Shown piece by piece: positions 1 through 10,827 of a stretch of DNA of 64,000 nt. Origin of the DNA: Amorphophallus konjac (taxonomy: Eukaryota > Streptophyta > Magnoliopsida > Alismatales > Araceae). The translations under genes were made by a program, and so were the position numbers. The stretch is taken from the NCBI GenBank assembly GCA_022559845.1, contig JAHNEJ010000768.1, forward strand, positions 124,001 to 188,000. The letters run 5' to 3'. The notes below the pieces were generated by a model. It saw only the letters and a program-made list of their open reading frames with translations. It was not told the DNA's origin and did not search any database. The stretch's first letter is position 1; every line of letters starts with the position of its first letter.

Positions 1-798
1 TCGTTTCGGAATGAACGGGGCGTGGAAAGGCCACGATCGGGCCCATCCCACGATTCTCCCGCCGTGACGCCTACATGTTTTAACAGTAGCCGTGTAGGGC
101 TTGGCATGGCTGGCTTCGAACCATTTAGTGTAGGTCGGTGGGCGTGATGGCCTGATCCGTTCAGTCCCCTTGAGTAGCTGGTTCCCAGCCGTTCTATTTT
201 TCTTGTTGGGTTGGGAGGCCAAGGCTGGACCGCTCATCCTCGTTGACCGTTGGTCAACAGTTTAAGGCAGTTCATGGGGCGGTGACCCCTTAGCCATCAT
301 GTGTTTTAGAGTGGCCAATCTCTGATCGTTTTGTTCCTTTGAGCGGCCCTGTTCGGACCGTTCAGTCCATTGAGCGGCCCCCCTGTGATCGCCCAATGAG
401 TTAAGTCCGTAGTTGTGTCAGTTGGCCGTGATGGCCTGATCCGTGTCCGTCTGTGTGTGTGTGTGTGTCATAGGATGGTTAGTTAGTCCGTGTCACGGAT
501 CTTCTATAGATCGCTTGGTGGTTCGTTGGGCAGGTCAGCTGGAGTTGACTGAGTCTAGTGGTTTATCCTTGACCGCTACAATCGCCTCGTGGCTCTACCC
601 CCGATCGCCATTATCTTCGTCTCTGTGTGCATAGCGGCTTCCTCCTTTACTGCTTGGTTTCCCTAGCAGCTGAGTGATGGATTGCTTATGCCCAGAGTGT
701 CGTTTCTTGTCATTTTGCTTTCCGTGTATCTTGGCTTGACCTTGTGGTTTGCCGTTCTCGTGGATATCTTTGATGTCCTATGAGGGCTAAGACCACGT
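1..798. repeat. Left part of an older LTR-like sequence split by element 1
   Basis: No coding capacity is visible. GC-rich, repetitive text contains two copies of GTGATGGCCTGATCCGT (about 148 and 430), two of CCGTTCAGTCC (about 157 and 359) and a short GT run near 456-470. With 21532 onward it forms the pre-insertion site of element 1, since the two sides join at CACGT. The right half resembles the 5'-leader side of a chromovirus LTR, so I infer an old Tekay-like LTR in plus orientation. The LTR start lies outside the window. The assignment is tentative. Confidence 0.4.
794..798. repeat. Target-site duplication of element 1, left copy (CACGT)
   Basis: CACGT lies directly before the LTR start (TGTGGATGGG on plus). 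The same five bases follow the other LTR at 21527-21531. Five-base duplications are normal for Ty3/gypsy integrase. Confidence 0.93.
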
Positions 799-2099
799 TG
801 TGGATGGGCATAAATCCCACACAAAATCACAAGAGAATAATTATGTGAAAATAGGGAGAATAATGATGATTAATGCATAAATAAGGGGAAGAAAAGCTTG
901 CACGTGGTGCAAATATGGAGATGTGATCGCCAGAGGGGTTACCTCAATAATAATAAAAAAGGGATCGCGAATACCTGGTGAAGATTGGAACGCGGGATGA
1001 TGTGAAGTTCCTTCCTCCTTCTTCAATCGGCCGGCCGATGAGAAGGGTTATCCTTTTGATTACCTTGCAAAAAAGACAATGAAACAAAGCAAAAGATGGG
1101 ATCAGCCAACGTGCAGTAGTATCAATCCAAATAAAACATATGATGATGAAAAGAAATCAACATGCGCACCTTTTGTTTCTTTTGTTTTTTTTTAAAACCC
1201 CTAGAGAGACTAGGAGAGGAGATATGATGAAAAATATGCAACTGATGCAAAAGGGATGGAAACAATAGTAGACGGGATGGAGATACGATGAAAAAAATGC
1301 AAAGCAATAGAAATAAGATAAAAACAACAATAAAGCCCCGCTGTCCCTTGATGACAGTAAAAGGGGAACCGAGATAGGAAGAAGAGGAAGCAGCAGGATG
1401 CAATAGGAAGTTTGAACTTGATAATCCCGGCCTCGGTACCTTCGTAACCTTTCAAAGGGTCGATCAGGACTCCCTTAAATAAGGTTCAGATCAAAGGATA
1501 AACATGGACAGGAAGATGGCAATGGCAATGTTTATCAAAAGCAAGAGCCCAATCGAGCAAGAACGTCAAACAAGGCAGGACTCTGTGAGGGAAAGATGGA
1601 AGAAGGTAGGACACCGGAGGTGAAACACGCCCTTCAACAGGGCGTCAATTCTTGATTTGACGACCTACCCATACGGCGTTTCATAAAACACGACCCAATC
1701 CAGGGCGTTTCTTCCTGGATTCAATTTTGGCAATGAAACCTTCCTTTATTTGAAAAAGATTAAAAGCCGCCTGAAAAAGAGGCGTTTCTTAAAAACACGC
1801 CCTGAGGAAGGACGTTATTCATAAAATGCATTTTATTTCATTTTATTTTGAAAAAGGATAATACCAGGAATTGACGCCCTAATCATTGGTCGTCCTTTCT
1901 TTAAAAACGCCCTAGGTAAGGTCGTTATTTACAACGCGCCCTACTTCAGGTCGTGAATCACAAAAATGCAACAAAATGCAACGGAAAACCCACAAAAATA
2001 GAAAAACTTTATATTATGGGAATATTGAAGTTCTCTTTGGGGCGTCAACATAGTGACATGAGATTTAATCAACAAAGTGTCAATTTTGGCGTGTCTACA
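799..2099 (-). repeat. 3' LTR of element 1
   Basis: 1301 bases, matching 20227-21526 almost base for base. In element orientation it starts at 2099 (TGTAGACACG) and ends at 799. A TATA-like TTATTTAAGG reads on minus near 1475-1484. The hairpin cluster at 1627-1960 lies roughly 150-480 bases upstream of that box, so in U3. Purine-rich and homopolymer stretches (T9 near 1185) account for some copy-to-copy differences. Confidence 0.94.
1627..1960. repeat. Hairpin cluster in the U3 of the 3' LTR
   Basis: About eight short imperfect inverted repeats of the form ACGMCCT-(5 to 9 nt)-AGGKCGT. The clearest, 1627-1645, has perfect 7-base arms (ACGCCCT/AGGGCGT) around a 5-base loop. Others start near 1658, 1690, 1753, 1796, 1870, 1900 and 1935, usually with one mismatch. 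Many are followed by AATT-rich spacers. The cluster is repeated in the other LTR at 21054-21385. Confidence 0.8.
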
Positions 2100-2112
2100 G
2101 CTGCCCCGCCTT
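2100..2112 (-). other. Polypurine tract of element 1
   Basis: On the minus strand AAGGCGGGGCAGC directly precedes the 3' LTR start. This is the expected primer site for plus-strand DNA synthesis; a pyrimidine and a C interrupt the purines. Confidence 0.75.
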
Positions 2113-3438
2113 GGCGTCTGCTTTGCAAGGGAGTGAGACGGAGATGAAGTGAGATGGAGATGAAGTGGAACGAACTGATAAGTAGATGCCAAGGTGTGAT
2201 GTGACACGCCTCAGACACTAAGCATTAGAAATCTTTCCAGGATTCTGAACGAAACAACTCTGAATGATTCCAAGGAAGCATCGACTTGCTGGATAAGGAG
2301 ACTAATCTAAGCAAGTAAAAATGTAAGGCAAAAGGGGGTGCGCGCGGGCACAATAGGGAAAGACCATTGGAGAGCGGTTACCAGCCAACGTGGACGTGCT
2401 ACAACCAAGGTAGATTTGCAAAAAAAAAAAGATGAAGATCCAACAAAGGGACATTTTCAAGGAATCAGCCTGAGCGGCTTCAGATAGAACAAAGTACTTG
2501 ATTTGGAATGGAATATCTCATGTCAACTCAATAAAGAGCGAGTGACCTTCATTATTGCCATAATATGAAGATTTTCATCATGAATCTCAAAGTCCTATAT
2601 GATGCATGCTGGGCTAAAAGAAAAGATTAAAACAAACTAAAAATATAGAAAATAACAAGGATAATATTGCTAAGCCATCTAGATTTGGTCAAAATCCAGA
2701 TCTCTAAGCTGACACTAGGCCGAAGCCCGTTTATCCGCGCATCAACTCAGAAAGTGGAACCATCGTCCCAGACCTTGAACGACTTAACGGCCTATCCGTG
2801 TGATCAAGACTCTCCTGGAACTATCACTGTTTTTGATGAAGGGGAACTCAAATTCCAGGTTCATCAGAACCACAAGGTCCTTGATATGCTATAATAGCGT
2901 AGAATATCATATAGTAAAATGCTTACATCAAACAAATACAAGATAATGAACGCGATGTTACTTCCATGAGCAACCCAAGCGTCTCGAAACCTGCACTTTC
3001 CTGCACTTGAAACTTATCAGTCTTCACAATTTCAACATCAATAATCTTCAATTCAAAGTATGACATGATCATAAGTGCTAAATAAAATAGAATTCCAATG
3101 ACATAATAGCACTTAAGTTCATCAAAGCACACGGGGAAGCAAACTCACGCCTTAAGTCATGGCGTCAAAATCATGAAAAGCGCCTTATCATGAGGGCGTC
3201 AAAACATGGAACACGCCCTTCACTAAGGCGTGAAATCCATCGAGAGGCCAAAGAGAAAATGACCCACTAAAGGGCGTTACACAAAACACGACCTCAAAAA
3301 GGTCGTCAATTCAAGAATTGACGCCCTAACAAAAGGCGTTAATCAATCCAACGCTTCCGTTTCCAAATCGAAAGCAAAACCAAATCCTAATAGCCATTAA
3401 CTTGCTAACTCCGAACAACCTTAAGCCCTCCAGCCTCC
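2113..3438. other. Noncoding 3' region of element 1, upstream of cargo gene A
   Basis: No recognisable gene. A 75-codon plus-strand frame at 2667-2894 has no family resemblance I can name and is probably chance. Contents are AT-rich sequence and a hairpin cluster at 3145-3345, where 3288-3306 has perfect arms ACGACCT/AGGTCGT with loop CAAAA. The last 100 bases before 3439 act as the putative promoter of the plus-strand gene at 3567. Confidence 0.6.
3145..3345. repeat. Hairpin cluster upstream of cargo gene A
   Basis: Six or so short inverted repeats of the element-1 family (ACGCC/GGCGT and ACGACCT/AGGTCGT). The perfect one is 3288-3306. The cluster ends about 95 bases before the TATA box of gene A. 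Confidence 0.75.
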
Positions 3439-3445
3439 TATAAAA
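3439..3445 (+). promoter_or_regulatory. TATA box of cargo gene A
   Basis: TATAAAA in the context CCTATAAAAGGC, about 120 bases before the ATG at 3567. The following leader (3470-3566) is pyrimidine-rich with CTTCTT-type repeats, as in plant 5' UTRs. Confidence 0.55.
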
Positions 3446-3566
3446 GGCAGACTCTTCCTTAATTGAATCAAAATAATCTTCTGATTTCTATTCTTCTGTT
3501 CCTTCCCTTCTACTATTCTGTTCTTCTTCTGCAGCAACCGTCCAAGCTCCTCCCCGCAAGCTGAAG

Positions 3567-4823
3567 ATGGACAGAGCAATGAAAAGGGCCAGGACTTCGA
3601 CTCCCAGAATCATTGATATCACCGGGCACATTAGTAACAGAATCTGCATGAATCAGGTATTGTTCTATCCTCCTATTCTTTCTCTGCTCATATCTTCCTT
3701 CTTTTCTTTCTACTTCTCACGTATGCCTCTGTTCGGTCTATCTGTTCTTCCCCTCTCACAGGAATACCCGAACCTTCCAGGAGCTAGAAGATTTACAAAA
3801 AACAAGTGGTTGCCTCTCATCCTTTCCAAATTTTCTTCTGACATGAGGGCCTACCTAGCAAGATGGCATCTTCTTGGCCTCGTAACCCATGCCAAACACT
3901 ATGACCAAATTCACTTAGATTGGGCTGCCATAGGAGCATTGATTGAACTTTGGCACCCTTCCACTCATACCTTTCTCTTCTCAACATTTGAAGCCACCAT
4001 CCTATTGGAAGAATTAGAGTTGATATTAGGCTTGAAAAGGATGAAACAAGGAGAAGAAGACAAGATGGCTATCATGCCAAGGCCAATCTCCTCTCACGAG
4101 CTATTAACGAGCTTGATACCTAGCCCAAACCTAGTGAATCAAATCAAGGTTACTAAAGGAATCAACCTCTTAAAGCTTGGCTCATGGGTGTACAAAAGAG
4201 CGGATCAAGCCAAAGAGGAAGAGGAGATAGAAAGAGTGACCAAAGCCTTCGTGGTGTGTTTAGCAGGAGCACTCCTATTCCCATCCACGGAGGACTTTCT
4301 AGAGGAGGCCCAATTGAGCGCGGTGGTGAGCTTATGGGAAGAGGAAAGAGTCGGACCGGCGATCCTAGCCTATCTCTATAGCGGACTTACTTCAGCGGCC
4401 ATGGGAAGGCCCATATATGGATGCATGCTAGCATTTTCTAGTTGGATAGATCTCCATTTCAAATTCGATCCATGTAATGAGACCCAACAACCCTCAAGAA
4501 TTTTCTCAAAAAGCCACCTCTCTTATATAACCGGTTCATTAGGAATAAGCAATAGGGTGATGAACCGCATCCCTCAAATCAAGAAGAGAGTGGAATGGAG
4601 AGAGCACCTTAAGGTAATGCCAAAGAACCTCTTTACTTGTGCCCCGGGTATACTCAAAATGCAGGAACTTCGTGCACGATTCTCCACCGGGACAGACCTT
4701 CGTCTCATAGGCGCTTCAGACTTCATACTATACAACTCTCACAGATGCCTTCCTCAAATTGGACTTCCAAGGCAACACCTAGAAGACGTCTCTCACCTCC
4801 TCCAATCAAATCAAGGGACCTAG
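3567..4823 (+). CDS. Cargo gene A: plant mobile domain-like protein, antisense to element 1
   Basis: Two exons are likely: 3567-3656 and 3762-4823, separated by a 105-base phase-0 intron (GT at 3657, CTCACAG ending at 3761) that is itself open. The spliced product is about 383 residues. After a basic N-terminus, the region around WHLLGLVTHAKHY, ALIELWHPSTHTF and ELELILGL resembles the start of the plant mobile domain or a related plant transposon-linked domain: two helices, a W-[HR]-P-x-T-H-[TS]-F type strand, then an L-x-D/E-[VL]-x-x-[IL]-LGL motif. The molecular function of this domain is not known. The frame ends at 4821-4823. A neighbouring frame, 4760-4978, encodes a charged coiled-coil tail (KINKLHQPVESLEEDRDQW), so a 1-base frameshift or a further 3' splice may have cut off the true C-terminus. 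A TATA box and pyrimidine-rich leader precede it. Confidence 0.65.
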   Translation: MDRAMKRARTSTPRIIDITGHISNRICMNQVLFYPPILSLLISSFFSFYFSRMPLFGLSVLPLSQEYPNLPGARRFTKNKWLPLILSKFSSDMRAYLARWHLLGLVTHAKHYDQIHLDWAAIGALIELWHPSTHTFLFSTFEATILLEELELILGLKRMKQGEEDKMAIMPRPISSHELLTSLIPSPNLVNQIKVTKGINLLKLGSWVYKRADQAKEEEEIERVTKAFVVCLAGALLFPSTEDFLEEAQLSAVVSLWEEERVGPAILAYLYSGLTSAAMGRPIYGCMLAFSSWIDLHFKFDPCNETQQPSRIFSKSHLSYITGSLGISNRVMNRIPQIKKRVEWREHLKVMPKNLFTCAPGILKMQELRARFSTGTDLRLIGASDFILYNSHRCLPQIGLPRQHLEDVSHLLQSNQGT

Positions 4824-5640
4824 GCAGCAATGAAGATGGGGAGGAGGTTATCACAATCCAAGCTCTGTGGAAGATTAACAAACTTCATCAACCTGTAGAA
4901 AGCTTGGAGGAAGACAGAGATCAGTGGAAAAATTATGTAACAGCATTGAGAAAGCTAAGACCCAAAATGGCTCATTAAGCATTGTAATGTCTCTTTTCAA
5001 AGTAAACCAATGATATTTCCTTATTGAGCCATCTGCTTTTCTGATTAAATGTTCCAACGCTCTGTGCTTCTGTTACAAATAACGCCTCTGGAAAAGTCGT
5101 GATTTTTCAAAAGGACGCCTCATACAATGTCGCCTTCAACATTCCTGTTCACACATTTGACGCCTTCATCAATAGGCGTTACTTAAATAACGACTTAGAA
5201 CAGGGCATTAATTGATTCAAATTCCCAAAATATATTCTTTGAAATTCTAAAAGTAACGCCCTCAAGAAAGCCACGTTTCAACCAGGTAACGCCTCTAGCT
5301 CAGGCGTGAGTAAAAACCGTAATAATTACTTCTCTCAAATCAATCAACACCCATTGAATGCGTCTGACGACGGTTATCATTCCCCATGCAAATAAAATTG
5401 ACGCCTCGAGCTACATCGCCTACTTTCTAAACACGCCCATGTCATAGTCGTTACTTCCACAAAAAATGCCTCTTCTCAGGGCGTCGCTTATTTTCGAATG
5501 CTAAAAAGGGCTTTTCCCCTTTCTTCTTCCTCCCTCGTCCCATTCTCTCTTCTCCCTTTCTTCTGCAACCCTAACCGAGAACCCCCTCCCTCTCTCTCAT
5601 TCTCACTCTCTCTCACACCTCCCCCTCTCCAACCTAAACG
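4824..5640 (+). other. Spacer between cargo genes A and B: hairpins and leader of gene B
   Basis: 4824-4978 holds the out-of-frame coiled-coil tail of gene A. 5085-5485 carries about nine element-1 hairpins, for example arms ACGCCT/AGGCGT near 5160-5180 and ACGCCT/AGGCGT near 5288-5306. 5490-5640 is a C/T-rich leader (CCTTTCTTCTTCC, CTCTCTCTC) directly before the ATG at 5641, like a plant Y-patch core promoter or 5' UTR. No convincing TATA box is seen. Confidence 0.6.
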
Positions 5641-8600
5641 ATGGCCGGCGGTGGCTTGAAGAGGCAGCGGGTGGCTGCCCCAGAAGTGGTGGACCTGGGC
5701 GATGATGCCCACGGCGAGGAAGACGACGCCGTGGCGGCGGTTGAAGACGCACCGGCGGTGGTGGCCGGCGACGAGGCTGAAGGAGGCCAAGAGGCCAACG
5801 ACGGAGGTGAAGAAGATGCCGGAGAAGAGGGAGAAAATGAAGAGGGAGAAGAAGGCGATGACGGTGAAGAAAGAGAAGAAGAAGATGGCGATGAGCCACT
5901 GCCCACGGCGGCGGCTCCTCCCCGTGCCGGCCAACTCCGACGACCACGCCAACCACGGCCTCAACCACAGGAACCCAAGCACAAGAAGGTAGGCCCCTGA
6001 CCCTAATTCCATTTTTTTTTATTTTAATTTTAATTTTTATTGATTTTCCATGGCCCTCGGGGTATAAACCCTGCAACCCAGAAAGAAAGCGCCCTCATGG
6101 GCGTCGCGATTTCAAAATACACGCCCAACCCAAGGGCGTTAATCACATTATTTTCCTAAAAAACTAAATAATTCTATGAGATCACGCCCTAAAGCACGTC
6201 GCCCATTTAAATTTGTTATGATGCTGTTCATTTTCGCATGCTGTTATTTTTCTTTCATTTTCTGAAAAACTGGAAACCACGCCCCACACCAGGACGTCAA
6301 TTCAAAACAGACGACCAAACCAGCGGTCGCCCATTCATCAATCCTTGATTAGTTAACGAACCCAAATTGAAAAACGCCCCGCCCAAGGGCGTGAATTGAT
6401 AAAACTTTTAGGATTTTTAGAAATTAACCACAAACACACGCCCAACACCGAGGCGTTTCATAGATGAAAAATGACCTAGGGTAGGTCGTTAACTTAAAGC
6501 ACAAAATAGAACCACGCCCCCCTTAAGGGCGCCACTTCAACAAAAAAAATGACCTGAGGAAGGTCGTTAATCAATAATAACATCAACATTCAACCTGGGG
6601 TAATCAAAATGAAATAAACATGAATAATCAAAACAATTAAGCCAAAAATCTTATCTTATGCATGCAGGGGCTGATGAGGACGCGCATCTCATGGGTCATG
6701 GTCCGGGCAGCTTATTACGGCCTCCCCCAGTTCCAGAGAGAGAGGGTAGATGCCATGGGGTTCGGGGCCTTCCTCAGCATAGAGCCGGTTAGGCCAGACC
6801 TACCACTTATCCAGGTTCTACGGGAGAGATGGGACAGGACTAGCCGGGCATTCTTGATGCCATGGGGGCACATGATTCCCACCCTAGAGGATGTGGCTAG
6901 GATCACCGGGTTGAGGGTAGACGGTGAGGCTGTGAGTGGGATCACCTACCCAGACTACACCGAGTTCGCCGAGAGGTTGCTAGGATTGGAGATGGTTTAT
7001 GAGATGCTTAGCGAGTGTAGGACAATCTTCCGCACCGACCTCACTACAGTGATGGGCTTAGGGAATGCTAGGCACAGGTCAGGGGAGACCCTAGAGCAGT
7101 TCTCGCAGAGGTTGATAGACGGGGCTAGGGCAGTCTATTGCCAGGACCCGGCCGACAGGGAGAGAGCTGACCTAGACTTGAGGAGGTTCTTGCTACTGCT
7201 ACTCGGGAGGCTATTGCTCGGGACAAAGGGCGACGCCATCAACTGCCGATTCCTGGGGATACTCGAGGACCTGGAGGCAGTTGGCAGCTACGCCTGGGGA
7301 GCGGCGCTGCTGGCACATATGATGGCCGACCTGTTCACGGGGACAGGGCGAGAGACGGCCGTCAGTAACTTCTCACCTTTTCTTCAGGTATGCATTTTTC
7401 ATTTTTTCTTTGTTTTATTTTATTTTGTTATGCATGTGAATGCCTTCCTAATGCAATGCATGGATGCAGGTTTGGAGCCATCTCTACATGCCGATGGGGC
7501 GCGTTGACCCACGGCCTGGAGGTGAGGGAGCTTTCCCTCTAGCACGGCGCTGGGTGCCGATCGTCTTCGGCGCCCCACTCGGCTACGAGTTGTGGGTTAT
7601 ACGGAGAGAGTTCCGCGACTTCCCTCCCTCGTTGGTACGTGTGAATGTTATGCATCTTTCTTTTTCATTTATTTTGAATTTATTATGATGATGATGAAAT
7701 GATGACATGTATGCTTATGAATGCAGGTGCAGTGGAGACCTTATGAGGGGATGACGGACGAGGGCCAGCTGTGGGTCGTAGCAGGCCGTCCTCATTTTGA
7801 GCGTGAGCTTTGGGTTCACTGCTTGAGCGAGATCGAGCCGTTACGGCTTAGGTTGGTGATGAGGACGCTGAGCCTCCACCAGGAGTGGGTGGAGGTAGGT
7901 GAGCCGCGGGGCATTGGGAAGAAGACGCGCGGTCGTACGAAGGCGACCGACTGGAGAGTGCGGTTCGAGGAGCAGTACACCGACTGGCAGCGAGGCGGGA
8001 CCAGAGTCACTTCCCGGGCGACTGACAGCTCCGAGTACCTCCGGCGCTACTGGGAGGTTTACGCCGGCCGACCCCAGATGAGGGTCTTAGGGGTATGTAT
8101 GAATGCACTTATTTCTAAATTGAATGCAAATGCTTATGTGACTATCATGTGATTAATATGCAATGGATGCAGGATGCGCGGGACATAGCAGAGATAGATG
8201 CCCAGGCCCACCTACACAGCCTGGAGGACCAGCTGGCCGCCACACGGGCAGACCTAGAGACCCTGGTGAGTGTTTAAATTATTTCTATATGCAAATGAAT
8301 TTTTTTGTTGAATTACTGATGATTAGCCACTGACGATCTTAATGAATGCAGCGTGCCCAGCAGGGAGCAGTGAGGAGAGACCCAGGGGAGGCCTCCAGCT
8401 CGAGAGGACCTAGTGCAGAGGTGACTGCACTGGCAGAGCAGCTAGCGGGAGCGGTCGCACGAGCCGAGGCAGCAGAGTGTGACCTCGCTTCACGGGTAAA
8501 TTCCAAAACACAGATCCATTCAAACATGATTATATAATTGTGCACTGATGAAATTCAATTTCTACAGATTGAGGAGCTTCGAGCCGCTCTTACCTGCGTA

Positions 8601-9240
8601 GATGAGGGATTCCGCACGACGAGCGCACAGGTGAGTAGTTCAATCATGTATTGCTTGAATTGCTAGATTACTGAATTATTGCATTAATTGTGGAATTGAT
8701 GATTTGTTTACCTGCTTGCAGACGACTTAGCTTCAGGCGGTACATACCGAGTTGGCGATCCGTGATCAACGGATCTCAGAGCTTGAGAGGTCCCTGAGGC
8801 GACGAGAGGAGCTTCCTCAGGACGTGGCCGAGCTGCGTGTAGCTCTTGAGCTGGAGAGACGGGAGCGAGCCCGGGAACGCGAGGATCGAGCTCATGAGCG
8901 GGAGGAGTACCAGGCAGAGCGTGCCCGGTACCAGAAGCAGGTAGCAGTGCGCGAGCGAGAGCTGGCAGATTCGAGGACTCAGTTGATCCTTTCCCAGGAG
9001 CGGCTACGAGTGTCCGAGGAGCGTCTTCAGCGGGGACGTGAGCGAGCACGGGCTGCGGGGTACTCCTTCACCAGCTCCACCTTCGTGGCGGGCTCTTCCC
9101 TCCGAGAGAGGAGCGAGGCAGGGGGACACGCTCGGGTTCCTGCTTCTTCACGGGGGCCCATGCCTCCTCCACCAGCGCCAGCTCGGGACGACGAGGAGGA
9201 GGTTGAGAGTAGGAGAGAGGAGGGTGGAGGCGAGAGCTGA
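5641..9240 (+). CDS. Cargo gene B: eight-exon plant mobile domain protein with coiled-coil tail, antisense to element 1
   Basis: Exons inferred from GT/AG borders and frame: 5641-5988, 6668-7387, 7470-7634, 7727-8092, 8173-8265, 8352-8495, 8568-8630 and about 8731-9240. All junctions are phase 0; the product is about 800 residues. Exon 1 is a very acidic low-complexity region (GEEGENEEGEEGDDGEE) with a basic end. Exons 2-4 form a plant mobile domain: GLPQFQRERVDAMGFGAFL, LRERWDRTSRAFLMPWGHM, PTLEDVARITGLRVDG, then ELWVIRREF and W-rich segments. Exons 5-8 encode a charged coiled coil (ERSLRRREELPQDVAELR) and a Pro/Glu-rich end. With an acceptor at 8721 an in-frame TAG (8728-8730) would end the protein early, but acceptors at 8730 (TTAG) or 8736 (TTCAG) keep the frame and remove it. 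AATAAA follows at 9440. Function is unknown; known plant mobile domain proteins act in gene silencing and genome maintenance. Confidence 0.8.
5989..6667 (+). other. Intron 1 of cargo gene B, packed with hairpins
   Basis: Donor AAG/GTAGGC at 5989, acceptor ATGCATGCAG ending at 6667. At 679 bases it is far longer than the other introns (72-106 bases). Between 6089 and 6570 it holds about nine element-1 hairpins, such as 6374-6392 with arms ACGCCC/GGGCGT and 6090-6103 with CGCCC/GGGCG around TCAT. The smaller introns lack them. Confidence 0.7.
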
Positions 9241-10791
9241 GAGACTTACTTGTACTCCTCCACCCTCACACCTATACTTAGACATTCATGATGTATATAT
9301 ATATATATATGATATTGAGATTCCTTTGTTACCTGAGCACTTTGTGTGGTTGTGGCCTTGTGTTTGTGTACTTTCTGCTCTTCGTGTTCTTCATGTTTGC
9401 TTTACTGTGCCATGTTTCTGCAACTGCTGTTCACACTTGAATAAACAGGTTAATTCATCTGTTTGACTTGGCCCCTTGCCCGATAAGCAAGGGGTAGCAA
9501 CATTTTGACCTTAATGATGGGTCAAGGGGGCCAAGCCTTTAATCAAATAAGGTAAATAAGACGACTGATAACGGGGAGATGTATCATATGCAAACCATAA
9601 ATAAAAGATGCCCATGCAAGCATACATCATGAAGAAATGCATTTTTTCTTTTTTTCACTCATTTATATTTTTTGTTATTTTTCCTGAAAAACGCGCCTTA
9701 GAGTAGGTCGTGATTCGCGTAAAGACGCCCGAGGAGACGGCGTGAATTGAAAAAAGAATTTGATTTTTGAAAAAGAAACGACCTACTCAAAGACGTTATT
9801 CTACAAGAGACGACCTAATCTAGGACGTTAATTCCATAAAAAGCGCCTTAGCCGAAAGCGTTAATTAAATTATTCTGTAAAAAGGGCTTCAAGGCTATCA
9901 AGACCATGAGTCTTACACGGTCACCATCTAAAATTCATTAACCTTTCTTGAGTAGTTAAAAGGGGGTTGACGTGACCATAATTGACTTGTATTCGAGATT
10001 TCGCACAATGCAATTTCTTAAGTCCGTCTTGACCATCCTGCCAGTTCGTGACTTTACCGCATAGAAAGGATGGAAGAAAATATAAGGGAAGCCCATAAGG
10101 GATTCTGAGATGCTCAAGGCAAAGTTACCTCCCCTACCCTATGCCTGTTGGGATTCGGTCTTTGGCGTAGGGAAATTTGTTGCCTTTTGCCCTTTGTTAC
10201 ATTGCACGCATACGCCCAAGGTTTTCCTTGCGGGGACTTTGCCCTCTTGACATGCTTTTCTTTTCATAACTTGACTTTCACTTTGGAATTGATTTGCATT
10301 GATGAATAAAAACCTAATTGTACTTGGGCTTTTGTGGCATTTGCTCCCTTTTGGGCCTTGACTTCCACCTACTAGGGCGGCGGATAGGCTTGGCGTGTCT
10401 ACCCCGAGGTCTCCCTTCCTCCCTTATGGGCCGAAGAAGAAAAGAACGGGTATTGTCTTTCACTTTTAGTCAGGTTTTCGACTTTCCATCGGATTTTGCA
10501 CCGCTTGAGCTCAAGAATAAAGCGTGTAGTGTGTGCGGGAGTCAACCCCCTTTTAAGTTAGCAAGACTGATGAATGAATTCTGAATTTTGACCTTTCGGA
10601 CCTTGATCCTTCGTGTGCCATGGCACCAATTTTGATCTCTTTTGATTTTGATCTCTTTTTGATTTTGAAGAATTTATATTTTTTATTTGCTTTTTGGTAT
10701 TCCTATATTTTTTTTGGTTTTTGGAAATATTCCACTTTGTTTTGGATTTTTGAAACAATATTTATTTTTTTTGGATTTTGAAAATTTCTCC

Positions 10792-10822
<31 letters not shown>

Positions 10823-10827
10823 TTGAA
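9241..10827. other. Region between cargo gene B and the end of pol: polyadenylation signal, hairpins, AT repeats
   Basis: An AT dinucleotide run lies at about 9293-9310. AATAAA at 9440-9445 is a plausible 3' end signal for gene B on plus. Four or five element-1 hairpins sit at 9688-9870. Nothing recognisable is coded between 9900 and 10800; short frames there look like chance. A T-rich stretch with TTTGGATTTTTGAAA-like repeats (10640-10830) and an AT run (10793-10815) directly follow the integrase stop. Confidence 0.6.

Noticed and set aside
841..1455. Minus-strand frames in the LTRs of element 1 (also 20268-20882)
   Set aside because: They are duplicated only because the LTR is duplicated; no family features, and they lie in the R/U5 and promoter region.
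1627..1960. Regularly spaced short palindromic repeats suggestive of a CRISPR array
   Set aside because: Repeats are too short and variable, spacers are not of constant size, no cas genes are present, and the context is a plant LTR.
5700..6000. Acidic exon 1 of gene B as a separate gene of 119 codons
   Set aside because: The GTAGGC donor at 5989 just before the stop and matching phase of the next exon make it a first exon.
5488..6076. Three minus-strand frames opposite exon 1 of gene B
   Set aside because: They are shadows of a GC-rich acidic exon; composition is Ser/Pro/Arg/His low complexity, and the plus frame has good splice borders and fits a plant mobile domain gene.
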